From NCBI GenBank assembly GCA_001275005.1, contig JWZX01002296.1:1-36531 (forward strand): DNA of 36,531 nucleotides, given 5' to 3'. Of the stretch, positions 1 to 8,740 are shown piece after piece (within the stretch, counting starts at the first letter, position 1; each line of letters begins with the position of its first letter). The notes beneath the pieces were generated by a model, which saw nothing but the letters and a program-made list of their open reading frames with translations, was not told the origin of the DNA and did not search any database. The stretch comes from Chrysochromulina tobinii (lineage: Eukaryota > Haptophyta > Prymnesiales > Chrysochromulinaceae). The translations under genes and the position numbers were made by a program.

Positions 1-145
1 GTACAGGGGGTACAGGGTACAGGGGGTACAGTAACGGGTACAGGGGGTCCAGGGGGTACAGGGGGTACAGGGGGGTCCAGGGGAGGGGGCCAGCGGGTAC
101 AGGGGTCCAGGGTCCAGGGTCCAGGGTACACAAGCCTGTACCCCT
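1..145. repeat. G-rich minisatellite at the window edge
   Basis: Imperfect tandem copies of a roughly 10-base unit (gtacaggggg, with gtccaggg variants) fill the first 145 bases. The array probably continues beyond the left edge of the window. It looks like an ordinary length-variable minisatellite. Confidence 0.9.
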
Positions 146-531
146 GCTCTGGGGGTCTATGGTGAGGGCGCCAACGATCCGGCTGCGGTCACTGTTGCGG
201 AGTCGAAAGTTTCGTCCGCGTCGACTGTTGTTCAAATTAAATTGGAAAAAGCGCAGAGGCGCTTGCGCGTTGCACATGGCGTTGCGGGCCCTTGCGGGGT
301 CCGTTGCTCTTGGGCGTTGGGGCGCCACCGGCCCTTGCACCGGCCGCACTTCAAGGTTCAAGAGAGTCGGATCACAGCGTGTACCTGCCGTGTTCCTCGT
401 GCGCGCCTCGGTTTACATTCCTTTCGGGAGAGAACTTGTTTGTCGAGTTTGTCCCCTGGCCGGTGTTTCGTTACAAGTCGGTCATCAAGCGACTCGAATC
501 CGGCGGGTCAATCCCGCCTTCTTCATTACAC
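146..531. other. 5' flank of the PX-domain gene
   Basis: No separate gene was recognised. The frame of the following gene stays open back to about 292, but that stretch has no recognisable domain. It is more likely 5' UTR and promoter. No tRNA cloverleaf was found. Confidence 0.45.
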
Positions 532-1645
532 ATGCTCTCCTCGAAGATGCGACGAGAGGAAGTCGGGCTCTTCGACGAGGGACAGAGCGGCGGACGCGAC
601 TCGCTGACGCTCAAGGTCCTCGAGACACCTTCGCATTCGCCCAAGACGACGATGGGCTTGAGCCTCAGATCCCCTTCCATGACCTCAATCGCCTCCATGG
701 GGTCGCTGAGCACGCCCGCCAGTTCAATCTTCGGCGAGGGCTCATCGGTCAAGGTCCGTGTGTCCGTCCCTGATGAGTTGCCGGCTACCGGGCCTGTCTT
801 CTTTGAGGTTGAGGTGCGCTCGGCGGCGCTGCGCAAAATCATCGTCGTGCAGCGCCGGTTCAAGGCCTTCGATGCGCTGGCTTCGAAGCTCCAGTGGGAC
901 CGAATCGCAATCGGCGCGCCCGATCTGCCTCCCAAGTACGTCGTCGCTCTCCACGGCGGCCGCGCGCACGCAAATGAGCCCTGCCCAGAACTCGCGCTCA
1001 CCTGGACCTTCATCGTCCCGGCGCAGGCTGCCCGCGCCCGGGTACGACTACATGGCCCTCAAGGCGCGCGCATCCACGCTGCAGCTCTGGGCCTCGTTCG
1101 TGCTGGCGCAGTCGGACGCCCTGAAGCACCCGGACGTGGCCGTCTTCTTCGGGCTGCCTGCGGACTTGGAGCCCGACCAGCTGGAGGAGGCAGAGGCGGC
1201 GCTCGTCAAGCTCCAAGCCATGAGCCGCGGCTACCTCGCCCGCTCCGACTTGACCACCGCGAACCTCGCGCGCCACTCGAACCCGCCAAAGCGCGGAGGC
1301 CTCTTGCGCGGCGTGCTCGTGCTGTCCGTGCTCATGATGGCGCTCGGGCTCGGGCTCAGGCTGGAGGCGCTCAAGACGGCGCCTTGGACGCTCGCGCCGG
1401 TCGTTCTCGTGCCTGTCGCGCTCGCCAAGGCGCCCGCGACGGCGCTCGGCCCGGCGCCGCGGCCCGTGGAGGACGTGGCTGGTGGGAACAAGTTTGTGCG
1501 CATGGGAGGCGCACGCGCTAAGGCGTGGGCGGCTGGTGTGGGACAGCGCGTCGCTCGGTGGGCCCGTGCGCTTGCGCCTCCCATGCGTGCTCCCAAGTTG
1601 CATGCGCCTCCCAAGTCCAAGGACGCGCCGCAAACGGCCTCGTGA
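532..1645 (+). CDS. PX-domain protein with IQ motif and C-terminal membrane segments (spliced)
   Basis: Two exons, 532-935 and 1027-1645, flank a 91-bp GT-AG intron (donor GTACGT, acceptor GCAG). Joining them keeps the frame and gives about 340 residues. The PX core is visible: strands around FFEVEV, the phosphoinositide-binding RRFKAF, a proline-rich APDLPPK loop across the splice junction, then ARASTLQLW and DVAVFFGL in the last helices. PX domains bind phosphoinositides on endosomal membranes. An IQ motif (LQAMSRGYLAR, about residues 197-207) could bind calmodulin or a centrin. It is followed by one or two hydrophobic segments (about 228-245 and 255-270), so the protein may be membrane-anchored. 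The start at 532 is chosen because upstream in-frame sequence has no domain character. The PX call is fairly sure; the role in trafficking is inferred. Confidence 0.75.
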
Positions 1646-1713
1646 ACGCTCGCGTTGTCATGGCCGCTCTCGCGTGGTGTGAACGCTCGCGTTGTCATGG
1701 CCGCTCTCGCGTG
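1642..1713. repeat. Two tandem copies of a 35-base sequence
   Basis: The 35 bases at 1642-1676 recur without visible change at 1679-1713 (period 37). The stop codon of the PX-domain gene (1643-1645) lies inside the first copy, so the duplication extends that gene's 3' UTR. Confidence 0.85.
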
Positions 1714-1962
1714 ATGCGCCCTCGCTCTGCACGCGTCCACGGGCGGATGGCTGCTTGGACACGTGCATTCACGGACGCCATATGATGTGGTCAGGCGCAT
1801 GAGAGAGAAGTTGGGAGCGGTGCCGGGTAGGCCTCCCCAGCACGTGTGAACTCTCCATCCTGGATGGTGGAGCTGCTGATTTCAAAGACCGCGATCGAAG
1901 AAACCCCGGCGTACAGTGTATAGTGCCGTGATGAGCTATTTTACGGCGCGCTAAAGAATGTT
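1646..1962. other. Convergent 3' intergenic region
   Basis: Separates the 3' end of the PX-domain gene (+) from the 3' end of the methyltransferase-like gene (-). Apart from the 35-base tandem copy nothing is recognised in it. Confidence 0.5.
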
Positions 1963-2964
1963 CTATGGCCGACGTGATGCTCTCGAATGATGCTCGTTGC
2001 TCGTTGCAGAGTCTTTTGCAGAGTCGACCGCCGCTGCCACACCCGACTCCCGAGGGAGGTCGCGCCGACGGTGCAGGCACCACATTCGCTCGGCCCCTCC
2101 CGGGAAAGGCCTGAGGGGCAACACCTGCTCGAGCTGCCAGCGCCCCTCGAGCGCCGCGAAGAAGGCCGCGTCCGCGTGCGCGCCACCACGCCCCTCGCCC
2201 ACGTACACGAGCCTCTCTCCACCACGCGCCTCAAACGACGCGAGCCAACGCGCTGGCTGCGGACCGGGCGGAGGCGCCACAAGCAGCAGGGTGCGGTCGG
2301 CGTGCTGGGCGGCGGCTGTGGCGCCATCGACGCCGAGGACGACGCCGCCCTGCTCGGTCGCCGCGCGCGCTGCCGCCGCGCTGCTCTCCGACCCAACCAG
2401 CGGCAGCGCAGAGCCGTCATCGAAGGCGAGCACGTCTGCACTGTGCATGCGCCGCCGCAGCGCGCGCGCCCACTGCCCTTGGCCGGCGCCAACCTCGATG
2501 AGTGGCGCACGCCGGGCGAGTGCGTCGAGCGCCGGTTCGGTCCACGCTACGCAACCGTACGTGGCTACGTACGCATCGCGGTCGTCGGCCGACGTGCCCG
2601 GGCCATAGCTCACCCGGCTCGCCTCGTCCCGGAGCGCCGAGAGCAGCAAGGAGAGCTCGTCGCTGGCCGCGGCGCGGTCTTGCAGGCAAGTGGCGCGCCC
2701 GAAGAGGCCACAGTACATGTTGGCGCGGCGGCGACAGTCCTCGATGGCTGGCACTGCCGCGCGGAGCAGCGCGTCAAGCCGCACAGCCTGCTCGCTCCTC
2801 ACCTGCGCCAGCCGGGCCGTTTGGAAGTCGTTCATGAAGTGCGGATCGGCATATGGCAGCTCCGACACAGCCGGGTCGCCTACACGCTTAGAGGAGCGGT
2901 ACAGCACAGCCGCGCCCAGGCCAATGGCCGCGCCGCCAGCCATAGATCGCGCGAGTGAATGCAT
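1963..2964 (-). CDS. SAM-dependent methyltransferase-like protein with N-terminal hydrophobic segment
   Basis: A single-exon frame of 333 residues from the ATG at 2964; the frame extends three codons further but without an ATG. A glycine-rich motif PLIEVGAGQGQWARAL (about residues 154-169) matches motif I of class I SAM-dependent methyltransferases. It is followed by an acidic strand end (LAFDDGSALP) and a weakly conserved Rossmann half ending near FFAALEGRWQLEQVLPL. The N-terminus has a short hydrophobic run (MAGGAAIGLGAAVLY) that could be a membrane anchor or a mitochondrial presequence. An upstream region with several Cys (MYCGLFGRATCLQD) is not assigned. The substrate cannot be named. The fold is moderately certain. 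A dispersed repeat lies just upstream of the start. Confidence 0.65.
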   Translation of the reverse strand: MHSLARSMAGGAAIGLGAAVLYRSSKRVGDPAVSELPYADPHFMNDFQTARLAQVRSEQAVRLDALLRAAVPAIEDCRRRANMYCGLFGRATCLQDRAAASDELSLLLSALRDEASRVSYGPGTSADDRDAYVATYGCVAWTEPALDALARRAPLIEVGAGQGQWARALRRRMHSADVLAFDDGSALPLVGSESSAAAARAATEQGGVVLGVDGATAAAQHADRTLLLVAPPPGPQPARWLASFEARGGERLVYVGEGRGGAHADAAFFAALEGRWQLEQVLPLRPFPGGAERMWCLHRRRDLPRESGVAAAVDSAKDSATSNEHHSRASRRP

Positions 2965-3295
2965 GGACGTCAAGTCAAGTCAAGTCCTGCCTCGCAGTGT
3001 GTCAGTCAGTTTCGTCGCGGTCACCCCGAGCTCACCACGTCTCAAAGGACGGCTCCGCTCCCCTCGGTCAACACAAGTACGCACTGAGTAATCGCTCGCT
3101 CGGGCTACTCAATTTCGCTACATGTGGATAGTGTAGAGGTCGCTCGCGGTCTGGGACTCCCCATGCACACAGCTGACACAGGGTGATCCCGCTGGTGCCC
3201 GCTGCCCTATACCGGGCGGGATTGTGATAGGCAATCAGGCGATATTCCGCTCTCTGATTGGTCACATCATATGAGGGCAGCATGCGTCCCACGCC
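2965..3295. other. Intergenic region occupied by a dispersed repeat
   Basis: Between the start of the methyltransferase-like gene and the stop of the lumen-protein gene. It begins with a short (gtcaa)n run near 2970-2985. Most of the rest is the dispersed repeat listed separately. No coding potential was recognised. Confidence 0.6.
3003..3239. repeat. Dispersed repeat, copy 1
   Basis: Aligns by eye with 13067-13321 in the same orientation. Conserved blocks include tcaaaggacggctccgc, cgctcgctcgggctactca, gctgccctata followed by ccgggcggga, and tgtgataggcaatcagg. Intervening bases differ by substitutions and indels. No ORF and no clear terminal inverted repeats are visible. Both copies lie 5' of a minus-strand gene. 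Confidence 0.8.
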
Positions 3296-4051
3296 TCAGT
3301 TGCAATTCTTCTCCTTGCGCTTACCGTTGAGCTTCTTGATCTGGGCCTCGATGGCCTTCTCGGCGTCCGCGACGACCTTCTTCTGCGCGGGGTCGTTGGG
3401 CATGGCCTCGAGCTTGTCCTTCTCAAACTGGATTGCCTCCTTGTCGATGCTGATAATCTTCTCCAGCTCGGAGCAGGTGGCGCCCGAGCCATCGACGAGC
3501 GTGCCCGACTTGGCACGCTCGATGACGCGGGCGATGCCGAGCTGGTTATCGTCCGCACGCTCGTAGACCTCCCTGTCCGACGCCTGCTTCAGCTCCGGGC
3601 ACGACTTAGATTTCTCGAGGGCCTCCAGCTTCTTGATCTGGGCATCGATCGCCTTCTCGGCGTCCTCGACGATCTTCTTCTGATCATCGAGGCGACGACC
3701 TTCTTCTTCTCCATCGGCGAAAGCATCAAGCTTGTCCTTCTCGAACCGGAGAGCACGGCGGTCGACCGCGATGATGTCTTTGAGCTCGGAGCAGGTGGCG
3801 CTCGAGCCATCGACGAGCTTGCCCGCCTTGGCACGCTCGATGACGCGTGCGGCGTTGAGATCGCCCGCGTCTGCGCGTGCGTAGACCTCAGCATCTGACG
3901 CCTGCTTTAACTCGGCGAACGCGGCGAGAGGCACGAGCGGGATCAGCGCGGCGGCCTTGGCGAAGGCCGCACGACGAGACATGCCCTCGACGGGCAAGTT
4001 GAGCGCATCGCCAGTTGCAATGAGCGCCGCAGCGGCGACGAGGAGTCGCAT
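3296..4051 (-). CDS. Predicted thylakoid-lumen protein with two internal repeats
   Basis: 251 residues, single exon, unambiguous ATG. The leader is layered. A hydrophobic signal peptide (MRLLVAAAALIATGDA) is followed by a second segment with twin arginines (MSRRAAFAKA, Arg26-27), a hydrophobic core and an AFA cleavage site near residue 46. That is the expected order for ER and plastid entry followed by Tat transfer to the thylakoid lumen. The mature part holds two copies of a 90-100 residue module (about 47-141 and 153-240). Each copy has ELKQASD, EVY-RAD, ARVIERAK-G-LVDGS, ATCSEL, FEKDKL and a terminal AEKAI-AQIKKL helix. The single cysteine in each ATCSEL is conserved. I do not recognise the family. 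An extrinsic photosystem II subunit is a guess only. Lumen location is a reasonable inference from the leader. Confidence 0.75.
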   Translation of the reverse strand: MRLLVAAAALIATGDALNLPVEGMSRRAAFAKAAALIPLVPLAAFAELKQASDAEVYARADAGDLNAARVIERAKAGKLVDGSSATCSELKDIIAVDRRALRFEKDKLDAFADGEEEGRRLDDQKKIVEDAEKAIDAQIKKLEALEKSKSCPELKQASDREVYERADDNQLGIARVIERAKSGTLVDGSGATCSELEKIISIDKEAIQFEKDKLEAMPNDPAQKKVVADAEKAIEAQIKKLNGKRKEKNCN

Positions 4052-4663
4052 TTAGCTTGACCTCTCGCGGCCTTCAACGCGGGAGGTCACGTTTCCCCTT
4101 TCCATACATGGCATGTCTCGGACAAAAGCGCTTGCTTCGTGAAAGGATACATGTGCAGAGAACGTCGCGAATCATGTAAATTCGTTTTCTAAGGGCCCGG
4201 GCCCTTGTGTGTTGTGTCCCGAGTGGACGCGAGGGCCGAGATAGGCATGGATACAGGAAACAGGATAGGCGTCACACCGTCACCGACACACCCCCCTAAC
4301 CAATTACCATGGCACGATCGTATACACGCGCCTGACCGCGACGAAACTGACTAACTGACTTACTGGCGCACGGCACACATGCACTGCGTCGCGCGCATAC
4401 ACGCCAGGACCCCGAAGATCGAACACGTCCAAGGGAACACGTCGCGCGCGGGGCGCCGGCGCGGGCACGCGCCGACCGCTCTCGATTAGAGTTCATTACG
4501 CAGATTCAACATCGAAAAAGAGGACCATGCAATAAAGATAGTTACACGTACACACAATAACGGTACTCCTGTTCAATTCGCGTCCGGCACCTCTTCTTAA
4601 ACTGTCAGAAGTTCGCTACTTTTCAGGATTGCCGTGCAGACCAACGTACTGGGGGTTCGCCTC
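4052..4663. other. Intergenic region with a 16-bp palindrome
   Basis: Lies between the start of the lumen-protein gene and the stop of centrin. It should hold the lumen-protein promoter and the centrin 3' UTR. The only structure seen is the perfect palindrome aagggcccgggccctt at 4191-4206. No convincing gene or RNA was found. Confidence 0.5.
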
Positions 4664-5316
4664 TTAATCGTCGTCGTCGAGGAGGTCGTCGAGTGGGTTG
4701 TCGCCGCGCTTCTTCATGATGCGGTAGAACTCATCCGGGTTGATCTCGCCGTCGCCGTCGCGGTCGGCCTGGTCGATCATGTCCTGGAGCTCCTCCTCGG
4801 TCATGTTCTCACCGAGCTCCTTGGCGACGCGCTTGAGGTTCTTGAACGAAATCTTGCCGGTCGAGTCGTCGTCGAAGAGCTTGAAGACCTTGATGATCTC
4901 CTCCTTGGTGTCCTTCTCGCCCATCTTGCCCGTCATCATCTCGAGGAACTCGGGGAACTCGATGTGTCCCGAGCCGTCAGCATCAATGTCCGTGATCATC
5001 TTGCGGAGCTCCTCCTTCTTGACCTCGAAACCGAGGGCGCGCATCGCGGCCTTGAGCTCGCGGTAGTCGATCGAGCCGGAGTGGTCCGTGTCGAATAGGT
5101 TGAACGCCTCGCGGATCTCCTCAATCTGCTCCTCCGAAAGCCCGGGCTTCTTGGCTGTTAGAGCGGGCAGAGGCACGCGCGCACGCCGTGAGCATGTGCA
5201 GCAGTGGAGCGGAAAGCTAAGCTCCCCATCGTGCGAGCGACGAGCGATGCGAGGCGCGCACCCTTGGAGCTGCCACCGCGACCACCTTTAATCGGTGAAG
5301 CACCCTTGGGCGGCAT
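4664..5316 (-). CDS. Centrin (caltractin), two exons
   Basis: Exon 1 runs 5316 to 5262 and exon 2 runs 5154 to 4664. The 107-bp intron has donor GTGCGC and acceptor CTAACAG, and joining restores the frame to give 181 residues. Four EF-hands are clear: [36 protein letters not shown] and [12 protein letters not shown]. The third ends in Asn rather than Glu, as is usual in centrins. The basic leader ([12 protein letters not shown]) followed by KKPGLSEEQ is typical of the family. Centrins are calcium-binding proteins of basal bodies and flagellar roots. The C-terminus is unusual: after IMKK it ends in an acidic [13 protein letters not shown] rather than the common short hydrophobic end. The gene is head-to-head with the deubiquitinase gene. 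Family identity is very sure. Confidence 0.96.
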
Positions 5317-5626
5317 GATGGCGAGGGACTCACAGACTTTTCGCGCCGCGAGGACGTTTTTAGTGTGATCCAAACGAGGACACGTTCTTGTGCAAACTCG
5401 AAGGGCCACCCCCATCTTGCGCACGTGCAAAGTGGCTGTGAAAACGGGAATTGGGTGGAGTGCCGCGAATTTCCCGAAGCCCGCTCGTCGCGCGCCGTGC
5501 ACGAAGCCTGCGACGGCGAAGAAAACCAAGAAGAAGAAGCGCGCAAGCGCGCGCGCTGCTAGCTCACGCGCTAGCTCACCTGCCCGCTCCAGAGAGAGCA
5601 CCCCGTACAGAGAGAGCGCCCCCAAG
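5317..5626. promoter_or_regulatory. Shared head-to-head promoter region, centrin / USP5-like
   Basis: 310 bases separate the two divergent ATGs and must hold both promoters and 5' UTRs. No TATA box or other specific element could be assigned with confidence. The plus-strand frame is open upstream to 5390, but that stretch is lysine/arginine-rich and has no family similarity. Confidence 0.5.
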
Positions 5627-8600
5627 ATGTCCGCCATCGAGGCTGCTATCGAGGTGATCCGTGGCGCGATGCGTGCGGCGCGCCCGCCGATCCGCGTGCC
5701 GAGCGGGTACGACAAGGTGTGCAACGACGAATGCCTCTTCTCGTTCGACACGCCTTACTCGCCCGAGGGCCTGTACGTGTCGCTCGGCAGCTACCAGGGT
5801 TTTGCGCAGCGGTACGTGGCGCTCGACCACGAGCGCACGCGCAACCAGTTGTACGTGCACCTCAAGTACACAAAGACCCTCAAGGAGGCGCACGCCGAGG
5901 AGGTGGAGAAGACGAAGCCGACCAAGCTCGCGATCGGCGGAGAGGGCGGCTTCGACGTCGGCGAGGACCGGTACGAAGTGACTAAGGAGCACGCGCTCGT
6001 GTGCGTGCCGATGGAGGGAGGCGCCGAGCCGTGGGTGAGCGTGCCGCTCCCGTGCATCGACCTGCCTCAGCTGCTCATCGACGCATGCCACGCGCTGATC
6101 GAGAAGAGGTCGCACCTGGCCGAGGCGGCGAGCGCGGCGGTCGCGTGGGACAGCGGCCCGAAGAGGGAGAGCAAGTACGCGGCCACGCTCATGCAACTAC
6201 CCGCGACGAAAAAGATCTCCGCGGACCCCAAAGACTGGGTATGCGAGGAGAGCGGCATGCGTGAGAATCTCTGGCTGAACCTGTCCGATGGGCACATTGG
6301 CTCCGGCCGGCGCCAGTACGATGGCTCGGGCGGCTCCAACGGCGCGATGAACCACTACACGGCCACTCGCGCGTCCCATCCTCCGCACGGCTTCCCTCTC
6401 GTAGTGAAGCTCGGCACGATTACGCCTTTCGGTGCGGACGTGTTCTCGTATGCACCCGATGAGGACGACGAGGTACTCGACCCGAAGCTCGCTGAGCATC
6501 TCGCGCACTGGGGCATCAACATGATGGTGATGGAGAAGACCGAGCTCACCCTCGAGGAGATGAGCATCCATGTGAGCGAGATTGCGCGAAGTGGATCGCT
6601 TGATGGCCCTCTGATTATGGCCCCGAATGGCCCCATATTGACCGAGAGCGCTCCGTTGCTCGGAACCTGACCTTTCGTTTTCAGGCGAACGAGAAGCTCG
6701 CGCTGGACAAGATCACCGAGGCAGGCAAGGACCTGGCACCTCTGACCGGAGCAGGCTACGTCGGCCTCAGGAATCTGGGCAATTCGTGCTACATGAACTC
6801 GGTGCTGCAGGTGCGTACACGCACGCGCCTGTGCACACACCCTCAGGGTGCATCTCAGACTGCCAGGGTGCATCTCAGACTGCCAGGGTGCATCTCAGAC
6901 TGCCAGGGTGCCTCTCAGACTGCCAGGGTGCATCTCAGACTGCCTCTGATGACGCCCCCCTTGCCTTATCGGATCGCCCCCTTGGCTGGCGCAGGCGCTC
7001 TTTGCTACCGACGAGCTACGCGCCGCCTTTCCGCCCAGCGCTCTTCCCGCCATCTTCAAGGCGGCGCCTGAGGATGCCTCAAGTGATCTGCTCGTGCAGC
7101 TAGCCAAGCTGGCCGACGGGCTCACCACGGACCGCTATGCCGCTGGCAATGAGTCCGAGCTCGCGGTGTGTGTGCAGCCTCGCATGTTCAAAGCGCTCGT
7201 GGGCAAGGGACACCCCGAGTTCTCCTCGGCGCGCCAGCAGGACGCGCAGGAGTATCTCGGCCATTTCCTCGGGATGCTCCTGCGGATGGAACGCAAGGCA
7301 GGGGCCGCGGCCTTCGCGCCCTTCTCGCCGCTGCTCGCCTTCTCCCAAGAGGAGCGCATCGAGGTGGACGGGATGGCTTGCTACAAGACGACCCACGGCG
7401 TCACGCAGCTCATCGTGCCCATCGACCTCGCCGACGCTACCAATAAGAGCGAGGTGAGTGTCTGCTCTTCGGATTTCCCTCGGCCTACGATCCTCCCCCC
7501 CTCCCCCTCTCCCCCTCCGCTCCCCCCCCTCCCCTGCCTGACTCTCCTCGGAATGCCTCTCGCGTGCCCCACTGAGCTGCCCCCGGCGCGTCCCCCCGGT
7601 GCGTGCAGGTCGATGCGTACGAGGAGCGCGCGTCGCTCGCCAAACGGCAGAAGCTCGAGCTCGAAGAGGACCCGGAGCTCGCCGCGGCTATGTCGCTCTC
7701 CAAAGGGGAGGCGGGGCTGCCCCCCACGGCGCGCGAAGAAGAGCCACCCGTCGTGCCGATCGTGCCGCTGGCCACGTGCCTGGCGCGCATGGGTGCGCCC
7801 GCTCCCCTCGACAACTTCCGTGGGCGCATGGGCGCGCTCAAGACGACGCGTTTCGCCACCTTCCCGCGCTACCTGATGATGACGCTGCAGCGCTACTACA
7901 CGAGCCAGGACTGGCAGGCCAAGAAGATGTCCGTCGAGGTGCCCATGCCACTCGAGCTCGACCTCTCTGCGTGGCGAGCGTCCGGACCGAAAGAGGGTGA
8001 GGCACTGTTGCCAGACTCGCCCGCCGGAAGAGGCGGGGGGGCAGCCGACGCGCCGGCACCGCCACCCGCGGCGCTGCTCGCGCCCGACGATACGATCGTG
8101 GCGCAGCTGCTCTCGATGGGCTTTTCGGAGAACGGGAGCAAGCGTGCGGCCATCGCCGTCCAGAATGCGAACGCGGAGGCCGCTGCCGAGTGGGTCTTTG
8201 CGCACATGGACGATGCGGACTTCAATGAGCCCTTGCCACCGCCGGCCGCCGCAGACGCACCGGCGCGTGGCGGAGGGGTGGTGGCGGTGGACATGGAGGC
8301 GGTGACGATGCTCGAGGGGATGGGGTTCACTGAGACGCAAGCGAAGGGTGCCCTCTCCATCACGGGCAATAATCTCGAGCGCGCGGCCGATTGGCTCTTT
8401 TCCCACAGCCGATGACCTCGACGGAGCCCTCGCCCAAGAGCTCTACGGTGGGCCGACCGCCAGAAGCAACGGCGGAGGAGGCGGTGGCGGTGGCGGCGGA
8501 GCAGCCGGTGCAGGTGGGGGTGGTGGCGGCGCGCCCGAGGCGGCGAGTGACGGCCCAGGCACGTACGAGCTCCTCGCCATCATCTCACACATGGGCTCGA

Positions 8601-8740
8601 ACACGAGCTGCGGCCACTACGTGTGCCACGTGCGCAAGCAGGGGCGCTGGGTGCTCTACAATGACCAGAAGGTGGCCGTATCCGAGGAGCCACCCCTTGC
8701 GCTCGGGTACATGTACCTCTACAAGCGAATGGACGTTTAA
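5627..8740 (+). CDS. USP5: USP5/UBP14-type ubiquitin-specific protease, four exons, apparent 1-base frameshift
   Basis: Exons are 5627-6571, 6685-6810, 6995-7453 and 7609-8740; all three introns are GT-AG and frame-consistent. In USP5 order the protein has an N-terminal ubiquitin-binding-like domain ([20 protein letters not shown]), a zf-UBP domain ([24 protein letters not shown]), the Cys box [16 protein letters not shown] (Cys about 350), [20 protein letters not shown], two UBA domains ([15 protein letters not shown] and [15 protein letters not shown]) and the His box [13 protein letters not shown] with YNDQKV. USP5/UBP14 disassembles unanchored polyubiquitin. The frame breaks just after UBA2: one extra A at 8407 separates DWLFSH from ADDLDGAL, which are continuous in the family. 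If it is an error, the product is about 886 residues. Two zinc ligands of zf-UBP are serine (Ser209, Ser226), and a UIM-like motif is present at about 529-544. A Gly-rich linker precedes the His box. Confidence 0.9.
6845..6944. repeat. Five-copy 20-bp minisatellite inside an intron
   Basis: Five exact-length copies of agggtgcatctcagactgcc, one with a single substitution, lie inside intron 2 (6811-6994) of the USP5-like gene. They account for over half of that intron. Confidence 0.95.

Noticed and set aside
480-520. Possible tRNA T-arm (gactcgaatccggcgggt)
   Set aside because: No matching acceptor, D or anticodon stems could be folded around it.
1997-2958. Long plus-strand frames opposite the methyltransferase-like gene
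   Set aside because: They mirror the minus-strand gene and are Arg/Ala-rich. The minus frame has a recognisable SAM motif.
4191-4206. Perfect 16-bp palindrome aagggcccgggccctt
   Set aside because: Striking but isolated; no second copy or context supports a function, so it is recorded only as an intergenic feature.
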